Assembly: GCA_964347325.1 (NCBI GenBank)
Contig: CAYFYA010000002.1
Location: 1 to 64,000 of the forward strand
Source of the DNA: JAJISG01 sp964347325
GTDB taxonomy: Archaea; Thermoplasmatota; Thermoplasmata; RBG-16-68-12; JAJISG01
Direction: 5' to 3'
DNA: 64,000 bases
The notes beneath the pieces were generated by a model. The model saw nothing but the letters and a program-made list of their open reading frames with translations, searched no databases and was not told the DNA's origin. How positions within the stretch are numbered: the stretch's first letter is position 1; the number at the start of each line of letters is the position of its first letter. This document shows positions 47,849 through 57,414 of the stretch, in pieces. A program made the position numbers and the translations under genes.

Positions 47849-50800
47849 AGGAAGTCCTCCAGCTTCGAGACCTGCTTGCTCTCGTCCTGGAAGGTGGACT
47901 CGATGGCCTCCTCTACGAGGCCCAATCGCTGCCTGAGGTAGTTGGAGATCCCGTACTCCTCGGAGATTCTCTTGGAGACATCAAGGTACTTGATGACGCT
48001 GGACCGGTGGACCGTCATGGTGAGGTTCCCGCCGCAGTGGGGGCACTCGCCCTTCAGGGGAATCCGACGGTATTTGGAGTTGCACTTGGTACAACGGAAC
48101 TGCTGACTGGTGAAGGCCTTGAGGTTCCCAATCAAGTCGGGCAAGAAGTGGAAGTTGATTATGCGCGAGACCACGTCCTCCTCGTTCACGGCCCTGATCT
48201 TCCTAGCGAGGGCGAGCTGACCCTCCATCTTCGCAATCATGTTCCCCTCCTTGTACGAGGAACGCAAGGGGGCCTCTGTGATGCTCCCCACCGGATGGGT
48301 GAAGGCGAAGCCCTCAAACTGGAGGAGGGTCCCTATGCGCTTCCTGACGGTGTCCAGCATCCCCTCCACCTCACGGGGATGGGCGAAGCGCTGCGCCGCC
48401 CTGAAGAACTCCAGGGGCAGGGAGGGGCAGACTTCCATGTTCTGGGCCTCCTTGTCGATCTCTCGCGGGTCGATCCGCGTGCTCAGGACCAGAGGGGCGT
48501 CCATGAGGCCTCCCCGCTTCTGAGGCAGAAAGGATCGACTGAAGTTCAGGAGGCCGTCCATTAGTAGGATAACCGAGTCCTCGTCGCCATCCGCGTCTCT
48601 CCTCTTAGCGGCGTGATAGAATGGATGACCGAAGCAGACGCGGGCGGGTGAGACGCCGATGATTCGCACCAGAACGCCAACGGAGGTGTGGGGGGCGAGA
48701 CCAACAACGAGGTGTCCTACGAGGTCCTCGGGGCTCTCCAGGCTGTAGAAGGGCTCGAGGTCGTACGCCTTCACCAGCAGGTCGTCCACGAACTGGGCCA
48801 CCCTGAAGAGGTACTCGGCACAGACCCTGGAGACGATGATGTCCTGGGGTTTCAGCTCCAGGAGCTGCTCCTCGGAGTCCAAGGGACCGCGCTCCCAGTC
48901 CTCCCCATATCCTAGGCGTATTGCCACTGCCACGGACAGACCCACTTCGGCGGGTTTGAAGTGGGTCAAGGGCAGGTTGGTCATGTCGAAGCGAGTCGTA
49001 CCATCCTTGAACACGAAGATACTGTGCTTTGCCCGTAGCAGCGCCTTCTCCAGTGCCTCCGGCGTCTTCGGAAGGGATATCATGCCCTGGACGAGCTTTA
49101 CGCCATCGATCCTGCCCTCCCCTAGCGACTGAGCCGCCTGCTGATGGAGTTCCCGAAGAGGGATGGATTGCTGACGGGCCCTCCCCGTGTGCACCGTGTG
49201 GCCGCCGCAGGGGCATCGAGATAGGAACCATGACCTACCACACACCCCACACCTCCGCATCCCCACCTCCACGGTGACGTCTTCCTTGCCGAGGGCTTTC
49301 GACAACAGTCTCTGAGGGCCGCCCGCAGTGCCTATAGGGAAGAGACCATTGGGGGGTGGCCTCATCAACCTCTGCTTTGCCTTCTCGGGCCTCCCCATGC
49401 GGGCCCCGATTCGGGTAGGCGCCCGCGCCCGTACAGTGAGTCCGCCCAGCCGCGAGACGTACTCCAAAGAGTCCGAGGCCTCCACATCTTCCCTGAGGCT
49501 GAGGCCCTCTTCCTCAGAGTCGATTCCGAGACATCGGAGTAGAACCGTAGAGTGCCGTCCCACGACGACCTCATCCCCTTCTCTTTCGAAGGGTGCTCCC
49601 AGGGTCGTGATGAGACCCACCAACTCCTCATCCGCGGGAATGATGAGGCGGTCGCCATCCATACGCCCAGTCTTCGCCACAATCCCTCGCAGATGTCTCA
49701 GTTCCGCCACGCTGACGTCGTGCCAAAAGAGGTTGTAGTTCGGGTGCAGAGGGACACCATGGGCTCCCGAGAGCTGGAAAGCTTCCTCGGGGCTGGGCTT
49801 CTCCCAGTGGTCGGGAAGGCTCTCAGTGGCCGCCTCGAGCTCCGCCCTGTACCAGTCGAGGCCGTAGGCCCCGGGGACCAAGGGATGGTTGTTCTCGAGG
49901 AACTCTCCGTAGGCTATGAGGATCTCGCCCAGATTCACGATGCTCTGCACCTCGTCACGGAGACGGTGGGCCTGTGCCAGGCTCGTTACCTCTACCAGGC
50001 TGCCGTCACGAAGGAGGACCAGCGGGCCTTCGATGGATGTACATGGGGCTACCGCTCCAGCCTTTCCGGGCCTCTCCACCTTCAGCTGAGTACCGACGGC
50101 GATGAAGTCGTCCAGGAGGTGCATGGTGGCCGGATGAAGACCGATGGCGGCAAGCCCGGTGCCCCTCGATCTCCCGTACCTCAGGCTGAAGCCACCCCTC
50201 TGACTGGGATGCGAGAGGACTGGCCTCCCTGCAAGGATGTTCTGGATAAACTTGTAGCTCGGCTCGACTCCGGGGCCCTCCTCCTCTCCCCTCCGGGTCC
50301 TGACATAGGGCCGCAAGAACTCCCAGCCATCTATCCCCAGCTTCCGGACATGCTTTAGGATCTTCGGGGCCTTGAGGCAAAGTCCTTCAGCGACGACGAG
50401 GCATGCCCCGCCCCGCACCCGATTCGTCTCGACCCGCGGGAGGTCGCGGTAACCGCTGATCTCCTGCTCCTCAGTGCCCTCTCCGTTTATCCCGACAGGG
50501 CAGTTGCTCACGACGAGCTCGATCTCCTCCTCCGTGGGAGTGTATTGTAGGTGCTGGAGCTGCTTGTAGACGGGCACCTCCTCCTTGAATCGCTCCACCT
50601 CCTCCCTGGTGGCTCTGTAGGCGCCGATGCCGAGCTCTCGCCGGACCACGTCGGCGATGAGGACGCTCAGGGCTTGGGCAGTTCCTCCCGCGGATCGAAT
50701 GGGTCCTGCGTAGTACACATCCAGGTAGGTGCTCCCGTCTTGGTTTCTCTTCACCTTCACGCCCGCCAACCCCTCCAGGGGGGCCACGACGACGCCTTCC

Positions 50801-51141
50801 GTGAGCAGGGCGAGACCGGCCCTGAGAGCCCTCTCGATGCCCTCCTCCACGCTTCTGGCAGGCTGGGTCGCGAGCTCCTTCGCCATGATCAGCGAGGTCT
50901 CCTCTCGATCGTGATCCTTGCTCAACTCCCGTATCCGCTCGGCAACGCCCTCCACGCCGTACTCCTTCAGCAAGCTCTCGACCCGACTGGGGAGGTCCTC
51001 GGCTCGAAGAATCTCGACGTGGAGCTCCGGGTCCAGCCCCCTTGCTCGAGCCTCGGAGGCAATCTCATAACATCGCCGGGCCTGGGCATCCAGACCTTCG
51101 AGATAATCGCCTATCTCCTTGCTGCAATGGAGGTTCCCCAT
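47845..51141 (-). CDS. polC: DNA polymerase II (PolD) large subunit DP2
   Basis: Catalytic subunit of the archaeal family-D replicative polymerase, 1098 residues. The active-site motif DADGDED is at 849-855, where inteins sit in some relatives; none is present here. Earlier conserved blocks include YYAGPIRSAGGTAQALSVL and PVGINGEGTEEQEISGYRDL. Zinc modules appear as CGVCGRSWFLSRCPCGG near residue 640 and CTKCNSKYRR..CPHCGG near the C-terminus. The start ATG 51141 (MGNLHCSKEIGDYL) has GGTGGG just upstream and a GCTTTATAGG TATA box about 44 bp before. The small subunit DP1 is not in the window. PolD excludes Crenarchaeota as the source. Confidence 0.98.
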   Translation of the reverse strand: MGNLHCSKEIGDYLEGLDAQARRCYEIASEARARGLDPELHVEILRAEDLPSRVESLLKEYGVEGVAERIRELSKDHDREETSLIMAKELATQPARSVEEGIERALRAGLALLTEGVVVAPLEGLAGVKVKRNQDGSTYLDVYYAGPIRSAGGTAQALSVLIADVVRRELGIGAYRATREEVERFKEEVPVYKQLQHLQYTPTEEEIELVVSNCPVGINGEGTEEQEISGYRDLPRVETNRVRGGACLVVAEGLCLKAPKILKHVRKLGIDGWEFLRPYVRTRRGEEEGPGVEPSYKFIQNILAGRPVLSHPSQRGGFSLRYGRSRGTGLAAIGLHPATMHLLDDFIAVGTQLKVERPGKAGAVAPCTSIEGPLVLLRDGSLVEVTSLAQAHRLRDEVQSIVNLGEILIAYGEFLENNHPLVPGAYGLDWYRAELEAATESLPDHWEKPSPEEAFQLSGAHGVPLHPNYNLFWHDVSVAELRHLRGIVAKTGRMDGDRLIIPADEELVGLITTLGAPFEREGDEVVVGRHSTVLLRCLGIDSEEEGLSLREDVEASDSLEYVSRLGGLTVRARAPTRIGARMGRPEKAKQRLMRPPPNGLFPIGTAGGPQRLLSKALGKEDVTVEVGMRRCGVCGRSWFLSRCPCGGHTVHTGRARQQSIPLRELHQQAAQSLGEGRIDGVKLVQGMISLPKTPEALEKALLRAKHSIFVFKDGTTRFDMTNLPLTHFKPAEVGLSVAVAIRLGYGEDWERGPLDSEEQLLELKPQDIIVSRVCAEYLFRVAQFVDDLLVKAYDLEPFYSLESPEDLVGHLVVGLAPHTSVGVLVRIIGVSPARVCFGHPFYHAAKRRDADGDEDSVILLMDGLLNFSRSFLPQKRGGLMDAPLVLSTRIDPREIDKEAQNMEVCPSLPLEFFRAAQRFAHPREVEGMLDTVRKRIGTLLQFEGFAFTHPVGSITEAPLRSSYKEGNMIAKMEGQLALARKIRAVNEEDVVSRIINFHFLPDLIGNLKAFTSQQFRCTKCNSKYRRIPLKGECPHCGGNLTMTVHRSSVIKYLDVSKRISEEYGISNYLRQRLGLVEEAIESTFQDESKQVSKLEDFL

Positions 51142-51248
51142 CCCACCACTCAAGAATCCGAAAGGGAATGGAGAGCGGCCTATAAAGCCTCTGCCGAGCC
51201 GACTCGCACGGGTCCGTTTGATATAGTGGTCCAAGCTAACTAAGTTGG

Positions 51249-51578
51249 ATGGCTAGCCCGACACCCACGGTCGACTTCAAGGACGATGTCCTCGAGTCCG
51301 AAGTCCCCGTCGTTGCCCTCTTCCACGCCAGATGGTGTGGCTTCTGCAGTTCGTTTCTGCCCACCTTCCGAGGCGTGAGGGCCGACGGGTTCAGGCTGGT
51401 GGAGGTGGACATCAGCGACTATGATAGCCCCCTCTGGGATACCTACGGTATCGAGATAGTTCCGACCCTCATCGCCTTCGATCAGGGGGTCGTCATTGAC
51501 CGGGTCGACGGTCGCTTCATGAGCGGACTCAGCGAGGATGACCTGGAGAGGATTGTTGAGGCCGTGCAGAAGCGTTAG
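51249..51578 (+). CDS. Thioredoxin-like protein
   Basis: A 109-residue thioredoxin-fold protein with redox motif WCGFC (Cys30 and Cys33) in FHARWCGFCSSFLPTF and a cis-proline segment GIEIVPTLIAFDQG. The motif differs from the WCQPC of the thioredoxin at 9742, so substrates and redox potential probably differ. A TATA-like TTGATATAG lies about 33 bp before ATG 51249. It is divergent from the PolD gene. It could serve MsrA or a disulfide relay; no direct link is visible. Confidence 0.92.
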   Translation: MASPTPTVDFKDDVLESEVPVVALFHARWCGFCSSFLPTFRGVRADGFRLVEVDISDYDSPLWDTYGIEIVPTLIAFDQGVVIDRVDGRFMSGLSEDDLERIVEAVQKR

Positions 51579-51614
51579 GGAAGGGCTGACAGCGTTCCGC
51601 GGACCGAGAGGCCG

Positions 51615-51701
51615 TTAAAGCGGCACGGTTTACCGTTGTGCCCCTAGGCATAGCCCGGAGGCACTAGGCTCCGTACCTAGGCCAGAGGACCACGACCCTT
51701 C
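51615..51701 (-). other. Hairpin-rich segment downstream of 5S rRNA
   Basis: Directly 3' of the 5S gene on its strand are several short inverted repeats. They include CTAGG..CCTAG around 51664-51680 and an interrupted stem GCACGGT..ACCG..GTGC at 51623-51641. It has no tRNA T-loop. It may be a processing or termination region of the 5S transcript or a separate small RNA; the sequence does not decide. Confidence 0.35.
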
Positions 51702-51810
51702 CGGGCCAAGCTTCCCACGGGCTCGCGCACCGCAGTACCTCAGGGAACGCAGGCGGGCTTAACTTCCGGGTTCGGGATGGGACCGGGTGTATCCCCGCCG
51801 CTTTGGCCGT
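51702..51810 (-). rRNA. rrf: 5S ribosomal RNA, standalone
   Basis: The minus strand carries the 5S core: AGCGGCGGGGATACACCCGG, the loop-A/B stretch CCCATCCCGAACCCGGAAG, TTAAGCCCGCC, GCGTTCCC, GGTACTGCGGTGCGCGAG and CGTGGGAAGC. A terminal helix GGCCAA/TTGGCC closes at about 51704 and 51808. Exact ends are uncertain by several bases. No 16S or 23S gene is within at least 12 kb on either side, so the 5S is unlinked, as in Thermoplasma. Confidence 0.9.
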
Positions 51811-51843
51811 CAAACCCTTCCCGCACTCATCAACTTCAGCGGG

Positions 51844-51851
51844 ATATTAAA
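51844..51851 (-). promoter_or_regulatory. TATA box of 5S rRNA
   Basis: TTTAATAT on the minus strand, centred about 38 bp upstream of the mature 5S end. It implies transcription starting near 51822 and a short 5' leader. Confidence 0.6.
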
Positions 51852-51940
51852 CCTTCTGCCCATTGGTCCACGGTGCTTCCCAAACTCTCCCTCAGGCCAG
51901 ACGGAGATAGGAACCCAGTCTCGAAGAGGGAAAGGGAGCT

Positions 51941-53971
51941 CTAGACGACTCCAGCAAGCAATAGAAACAGTGGTGCGAAGATGACCGCAACTTTGCCAAC
52001 CAGCTTGATTAGGATGTTCAGCGACGGTCCCGCCGTGTCTTTGAAAGGATCTCCAACGGTGTCCCCAATCACGGCGGCCTTGTGGGCTTCTCCACCTTTC
52101 CCGCCGAGAATCCCTGACTCTATGAGTTTCTTCGCGTTATCCCAGGCGCCGCCAGCGTTGGCCATTGCCACCGCCAGTAGGAAGCCGGAGAACAGAGCTC
52201 CTAGGAGGAGGCCCGCTAGCGCCTCTCGACCGAGTAGGAATCCCATGGCCAGGGGCACCGAGATCACGATGATGCCGGGAAGGAACATGGACTTGATAGC
52301 CCTCCGAGTTACGAGGGATACGCAGGTCTCGTAATCTGCCTCGGCAGTTCCCTCTCTCAGTCCCGGGATCTCCCGGAACTGCCTTCGGACCTCCCCCACC
52401 ACTTCGAAGGCCCCACGGCTGACAGCCTTCAGGGTGAGGGCGGAGAACAGGGCGGCCAGCATGGCCCCCACTAGGAGGCCCGCAACAACCCTTACGTCGC
52501 TGGCAATGAAGTCAGTCACTTCCGCGACCTCCAGATACGTGACGATCCAAGCCAGGGAGGCCAGGGCGGCGGAAGCGATGGCGAAGCCCTTCCCGATGGC
52601 AGCGGTGGTGTTCCCCACGGCGTCCAGAGCTTCCGATCTTTCGCGGGCCTCCTCTCCCAGGCCCGCCATCTCCGCTATGCCCGCCGCGTTGTCCGCTATC
52701 GGCCCATAGGCGTCGGTAGAGAGGAGCATGGCAAGGGTGAGAAGCATCCCAACGGAGGCGATGGCTACGCCGTAGAAGCCGGCGAAGAAGAAGGCTACCC
52801 AGGTGGCCACGGCCACTACCACCACAGGGACGACGGTACTGAGGAGACCCGATGAGAGTCCTTCGATGATGTTGATGGCTGCGCCCCTTCTGCTAGCCTC
52901 GGCGATGGCCCTTACAGGTCCATACTCGGAAGTGAAGTACTGCGTAGCAAGGCCGATTACTGAGCCAGCGATGAGCCCACTCACCATGGCAACGAACGGC
53001 CCAATGCCAGCATCCCCCATCACCCCCGTGAAGGTGACGTATCCAAGCACGATGGTCAGTCCAGTGCTGACATAAACGCCCCGGTTCAGGGCCGATCTGG
53101 TCGCCCTGGCCTCCTTCTCATAGTCCTCCGGGACCTCCCTGGGTCTGACCACGGAGATGCCAACTATGGACGCGGCCAGCCCTGCTGCTCCCAGCAGAAG
53201 AGGCAGAAGAGCGCTCAGGGGGCCGAGGGTATCGTACAGCGTGACCACGCCCAGGACCATGGCCGCCGCCAGGGCCGAGACGTAGGACTCATAGAGGTCG
53301 GAGCCCATGCCAGCGACGTCGCCCACGTTGTCCCCAACATTGTCCGCTATGACTGCCGGGTTCCTTGGGTCGTCCTCCGGGATTCCGGCCTCAACCTTTC
53401 CCACCAGGTCCGCCCCCACGTCGGCGCTCTTGGTGAAGATCCCACCCCCGACCCTCAAGAAGAGCGCTACCGAACTCGCACCGAAGGCGTAGCCAAGCCA
53501 GATCTCACGATCGTGGGGACCCCCTCCCTGGAAGAAGAGAAAGATGCTCGTCAGTCCCAGGAGGCCCAGCGCCACGGAGAGAGAGCCCATGACCGCTCCG
53601 CCGTAGAAGGCTGTTCGCATCCCGTGACTGAAGCTTGCCCGAACCACGTTGGCGGTCCTCACGTTGGCCCGCGTGGCAATCCACATGCCGATGTAGCCAG
53701 ATCCCAGGGAGGCGGCGGTGCCTATGGCAAAGGCGAGGGCAACGGAGGGTTCGATGAAGGCCGCCAGGATGACGGCCATGGAGCCGGAGAAGAGAAGGAT
53801 GGCCATCAGCTCGCGCCGAAGGAAGACCGAGGCACCCCCCCTTATGGCCGCGGCGATCCTGATCATCCTCTCGCTACCCTCCTCTCTGCGAAGGATGTAG
53901 AGGATCAGGCCTGCAGCGAAGACCAGTCCCAGGCCGCTAACTACAATTGGCAGGAGGTAGAGCAGTATCAT
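51941..53971 (-). CDS. hppA: Membrane-bound ion-pumping pyrophosphatase
   Basis: A 676-residue, roughly 16-span enzyme coupling pyrophosphate hydrolysis to H+ or Na+ export. Signature segments are GGGIFTKSADVGADLVGKVE, DDPRNPAVIADNVGDNVGD and the C-terminal VIGDTVGDPFKDTAGPSLNI. At the K+-dependence position the motif reads GNTTAAIGKG, with Ala where K+-independent enzymes have Lys, so a K+-dependent pump is predicted; whether it moves Na+ or H+ is not settled. The start ATG 53971 (MILLYLLPIVVSG) is chosen because it opens directly into TM1, and the longer frame would run into the neighbouring A24 peptidase gene. Confidence 0.96.
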   Translation of the reverse strand: MILLYLLPIVVSGLGLVFAAGLILYILRREEGSERMIRIAAAIRGGASVFLRRELMAILLFSGSMAVILAAFIEPSVALAFAIGTAASLGSGYIGMWIATRANVRTANVVRASFSHGMRTAFYGGAVMGSLSVALGLLGLTSIFLFFQGGGPHDREIWLGYAFGASSVALFLRVGGGIFTKSADVGADLVGKVEAGIPEDDPRNPAVIADNVGDNVGDVAGMGSDLYESYVSALAAAMVLGVVTLYDTLGPLSALLPLLLGAAGLAASIVGISVVRPREVPEDYEKEARATRSALNRGVYVSTGLTIVLGYVTFTGVMGDAGIGPFVAMVSGLIAGSVIGLATQYFTSEYGPVRAIAEASRRGAAINIIEGLSSGLLSTVVPVVVVAVATWVAFFFAGFYGVAIASVGMLLTLAMLLSTDAYGPIADNAAGIAEMAGLGEEARERSEALDAVGNTTAAIGKGFAIASAALASLAWIVTYLEVAEVTDFIASDVRVVAGLLVGAMLAALFSALTLKAVSRGAFEVVGEVRRQFREIPGLREGTAEADYETCVSLVTRRAIKSMFLPGIIVISVPLAMGFLLGREALAGLLLGALFSGFLLAVAMANAGGAWDNAKKLIESGILGGKGGEAHKAAVIGDTVGDPFKDTAGPSLNILIKLVGKVAVIFAPLFLLLAGVV

Positions 53972-54038
53972 GGAGTTCAGCCGAGATCGGCGGGTGCAGA
54001 AGGAAGGGGGCCATATAAGTCCTGGGTCACGGGCCGCC

Positions 54039-54929
54039 TCACAAGAGGCCCAGCAGCAAGTTACCAACCACGAAGGTGAGGACGAAGGCGATGGCCATGG
54101 GGACCAGGAAGGGAATCTGGGGCGTGATCCACAGCCTCTTGATACCGAGTTCCTCTAGCCCGTCGAGCTCGGCTTCATCGACCTTCTTGCTCGGGAAGGC
54201 GTAATACCTGACTCGCCCTTCCTCCGCTTCCTGCAGAGTCCAGGCGAAGCGTGGCAGTTTATCGACCGGCACTCTATAGCCGAGCAGCGCCTGGGGCCAT
54301 CGGAAATCCCCCCTTACGACGTTGAGGAGCAGGAAGTACGGAGGGAGAAAGATGAGGAGGAGGGCTGCGTTCATCAGTGTGGATAGGGCGAATGGAAAGA
54401 AGACCTCGAAGGCTCCCAGGATTCGAGGGTCGAGGGGTATCAGGGGCAGCCCCAAGACCGCGGGGTATCCCGGTACGAGGAAGGCGATAGATATGAGGGC
54501 CTTGGCATCGGCCCCGCCCTTGAGAAGGCCCACGTAGTAGCAGAGGTACGTCAGGACCATCACGAAGAGCACCCCCAGTCCCCTCCTCAGCACACTCTGG
54601 GCCCCCTCATCGAAGGTCGTGAATCGAGCCAGGATCAGCACGACGGACAGGGCGCTAGCGGCGTAGATGAGAGCCGCGGAGAGCCTCTCGAACCTACCCT
54701 CCCCTCGTTCCCAGAGCAGGTCGATCAGCATTAGGGCCATAGGTACCAGGATGAGGTAGGTCCTCAGGTCCCCCGTCTGCGAAGCCGTCTCAATGCCCAA
54801 GACGACGAGGCCGACACCTCCCATCAGTGCCCAGGCCCAGTCTGGTGCGGTCCTCGTCTTCCAGTCGCGGAGGGCCACGTAGGAGAGGATGGCTGCTCCG
54901 AAGAGGAGGCGCACGAGGAAGAGGAGCAC
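54039..54929 (-). CDS. Archaeal A24 prepilin/preflagellin peptidase
   Basis: A 296-residue integral membrane aspartic protease of the FlaK/PibD/EppA type that clips class III signal peptides from archaellins and pilins. The two catalytic aspartates are in YVALRDWKTRTAPDW (Asp22) and in GGADAK (Asp141 at 138-143, the GxGD-type motif). Six hydrophobic segments and an extra cytosolic insertion (about residues 205-260) are visible. No pilin, archaellin or secretion ATPase gene is adjacent, so its substrates must be encoded elsewhere. It lies 67 bp upstream of hppA on the same strand. Confidence 0.9.
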   Translation of the reverse strand: MLLFLVRLLFGAAILSYVALRDWKTRTAPDWAWALMGGVGLVVLGIETASQTGDLRTYLILVPMALMLIDLLWERGEGRFERLSAALIYAASALSVVLILARFTTFDEGAQSVLRRGLGVLFVMVLTYLCYYVGLLKGGADAKALISIAFLVPGYPAVLGLPLIPLDPRILGAFEVFFPFALSTLMNAALLLIFLPPYFLLLNVVRGDFRWPQALLGYRVPVDKLPRFAWTLQEAEEGRVRYYAFPSKKVDEAELDGLEELGIKRLWITPQIPFLVPMAIAFVLTFVVGNLLLGLL

Positions 54930-55020
54930 AGGGATCGATTCACCTGTCCTCTAAAAAGGTTAAGCCACAGTTCGCACTCGTCGCTCCCAAGGGGCGGTCA
55001 TCATAACTACCTGACAAACC

Positions 55021-55026
55021 TTTTAT
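55021..55026 (+). promoter_or_regulatory. TATA box of the APC permease gene
   Basis: TTTTAT, 28-33 bp before ATG 55054, consistent with a leaderless transcript. Confidence 0.6.
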
Positions 55027-55053
55027 CCGCGACCCTTCTAGTGCCCTCGACCT

Positions 55054-57414
55054 ATGGCAAGCGAGGCTGTTACGTCGGAGAGACCCGTCAGGGCCCCGGT
55101 CCGCATCGAGCTAAGCCGTGATCTCGGGCTTTTCGACGTGACCATGATTGGCATAGGAGCCATGATAGGTGCTGGCATTTTCGTGCTGACAGGCAGTGCC
55201 GCCCACGTGGCTGGCCCCGCCGCAGTCCTAGCCTTCGGCATTAACGGCCTCGTGACGCTCCTAACGGCCTTTGCCTACGCAGAGCTAGGCAGCGCTTACC
55301 CCGAGGCAGGCGGCGGATACCTTTGGGCGAAGGAGGGGCTCCCGGCTCCCTCTGGCTTCTTAAGCGGTTGGATGTCCTGGGTGGCCCATATCATCGCCTG
55401 TGCTCTCTACGCCGCCGCGTTCTCACACGTCATCACTTTCACCCTTGGGGAGTACGGACTGCCCGTGGGAGGCGAGCCCATCTCAGTCGGGGGATTCACC
55501 TTCAACCTCGTGACTGTCTTCATCACGATAGCAATCGTGGCCTTCTTCGTCTTGGTCAACTACGTTGGGGCACAGACCACGGGGCGGACGGAGGGTCTTA
55601 TCACCCTCGCCAAGATCGGAGTCCTCGCGGTCTTCATCGGCGTCGGCGCCTTCGCGATGGTCAAAGACCCGACGGCTCCGAGCCGATTCTGGGCCGACTT
55701 CGCCCCCAACGGCGCGGGGGGAATCCTACTCGCCATGGGCCTGACCTTTATCGCCTTCGAGGGCTACGAAATCATCGCCCAGTCAGGCGAAGAGGTGAAG
55801 CGCCCCAAGAGGAACATCCCCCGGGCGATCTTCCTCTCAATCGCCGTCGTTGTCACCACATACATCCTCACCTTTATCGTGGCCCTGGGCGTCGTGAGCT
55901 GCCCCGCTGAACAGGAGGCTTGGCTATGCCTAGGCGGGCAGGACCCCGAGCTTGCCATGATTCGGGCGGCGGAGTCCCTCATGGGTCCCGTGGGCGTGGT
56001 CCTCATGGTGGGAGGCGCCCTCCTCGCCACGACCTCCGCCTTGAATGCCACAGTGTACTCCTCATCTCGGGTTAGCTTCGCCATGGGCCGGGATGGGGCG
56101 CTCCCCCGGTTCCTAGGCCGTGTGCACCCCCGTCGACACTCCCCTGCCAACGCTGTCCTCATCAGCGGCATCATCATTGTCATCTTCGCCGTCACGCTCC
56201 CCATCGAGCAAATCGCCGCCTCGGCTGACATCATGTTCCTCCTCCTCTTCGTCATGGCGAACCTCAGCCTACTCAGCCTTCGCACGAAGCGGCCAGACCT
56301 GGATCGAGGCTTCCGGGTCCCCTTCGTCCCGTACATCCCGTTGGTGGCTATAGCTGCCAACATCTTCCTCGCCGTTTTCATCTGGAACCTGCCCGGTGAA
56401 GGCGTGGGCGGCGTTGGCGCCGGGCAGGTGGCCTGGTACATTGCCCTTCTTTGGCTCAGCGTAGGCCTCATCTATCACTTCTTCCGAGGAGGGCGGGAGG
56501 AGATAGCGAGGGCTCCGCCCATTAGGAGGGAGATCCTGGAGGTCATTGCTGCTCCCCTGCGAAGGGTGGAGAGGGTGGGGCGTCATGTCCTCCTTCCCCT
56601 TAGGGACCCCACGAACCTGGGGATGGTGAGGCTTGGAGCCCAGGTGGCCAGGGAGCGAGAGGCGGAGCTCCTCATACTCCACGTCATCGAGGTGCCCCGG
56701 ACGTTGCCCCCGAAGTCGGTCAGGTTCGGATACGTCGACGATCGCATCGCGGCGCTCCAGAAGCCAAGGGATCTGGCTCGCCAGATGGGCGTCCAGGCCT
56801 CCATACTGGTCAAGATTGCCCACAAGGTCTACGACACGATCCTCGAGACCGCCGAGCAGGAAAGGGTCGAGGCCATGATCCTGGGCTGGCGAGGGGAGCG
56901 TCCAGCGCGCGGTGGCCGCATCCTCGGCAGTAACATCGACTTCCTAGTTCAGAGGGCGAAGTGTGACGTGGTGGTGTACAAGCCCTTGGGCATCACGGAG
57001 AAGTTCGGGAAGATAACCCTCCTGGCCGGCCACGCATGGCACGTCACTCACGCTGCGAAGATGGCCGGCCTAGTCGCCAAGGAGCGCGGGGTCGAGGTCA
57101 CTATCTTGAGCGTAATCCCCCACAAGTCGGTCGAGGAGGCGACCATCGCCGACGGCCGAAGGCTGAAGGCCGTCTTCGAGGAGATGGACGTGCAGAGCGA
57201 GCACAAGATCGTCTACTCTGGCTCTATAGTGGAGGCTGCGGCGAAGGAGTCGAGCAAGACCGACCTCCTGGTCATGGGTGCCAGTCCTACCTGGGTTCTC
57301 TCCAAGTACGCCTTCGGCCCCTTGGAGGACAGGATAGCCAAGCGGGTGACCTGCCCCGTGCTGATGTTCCGCAAGATGACCGAAAAACCTAGACTTGAAG
57401 AAACAGAAGCTTGA
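55054..57414 (+). CDS. APC-family amino-acid permease with two C-terminal USP domains
   Basis: A 786-residue fusion. Residues 1-480 are a 12-span APC-superfamily carrier with the first-helix motif GIGAMIGAGIFVLTG and the EGYEIIAQSGEEVKRPKRNIPRAI loop. Residues 510-640 and 655-780 are two universal-stress-protein (UspA-like) domains. The first has the nucleotide-loop motif LGWRGERPARGGRILGSNID and the second the motif MGASPTWVLSKYAFGPLEDR. The layout is common in archaea, where the USP part probably senses ATP or AMP to gate transport. The last 26 bp overlap the 3' end of the convergent mscS gene. Confidence 0.92.
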   Translation: MASEAVTSERPVRAPVRIELSRDLGLFDVTMIGIGAMIGAGIFVLTGSAAHVAGPAAVLAFGINGLVTLLTAFAYAELGSAYPEAGGGYLWAKEGLPAPSGFLSGWMSWVAHIIACALYAAAFSHVITFTLGEYGLPVGGEPISVGGFTFNLVTVFITIAIVAFFVLVNYVGAQTTGRTEGLITLAKIGVLAVFIGVGAFAMVKDPTAPSRFWADFAPNGAGGILLAMGLTFIAFEGYEIIAQSGEEVKRPKRNIPRAIFLSIAVVVTTYILTFIVALGVVSCPAEQEAWLCLGGQDPELAMIRAAESLMGPVGVVLMVGGALLATTSALNATVYSSSRVSFAMGRDGALPRFLGRVHPRRHSPANAVLISGIIIVIFAVTLPIEQIAASADIMFLLLFVMANLSLLSLRTKRPDLDRGFRVPFVPYIPLVAIAANIFLAVFIWNLPGEGVGGVGAGQVAWYIALLWLSVGLIYHFFRGGREEIARAPPIRREILEVIAAPLRRVERVGRHVLLPLRDPTNLGMVRLGAQVAREREAELLILHVIEVPRTLPPKSVRFGYVDDRIAALQKPRDLARQMGVQASILVKIAHKVYDTILETAEQERVEAMILGWRGERPARGGRILGSNIDFLVQRAKCDVVVYKPLGITEKFGKITLLAGHAWHVTHAAKMAGLVAKERGVEVTILSVIPHKSVEEATIADGRRLKAVFEEMDVQSEHKIVYSGSIVEAAAKESSKTDLLVMGASPTWVLSKYAFGPLEDRIAKRVTCPVLMFRKMTEKPRLEETEA

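Noticed and set aside
47845..51141. Intein in the PolD large subunit
   Set aside because: The DADGDED site where inteins occur is uninterrupted and the length is normal.
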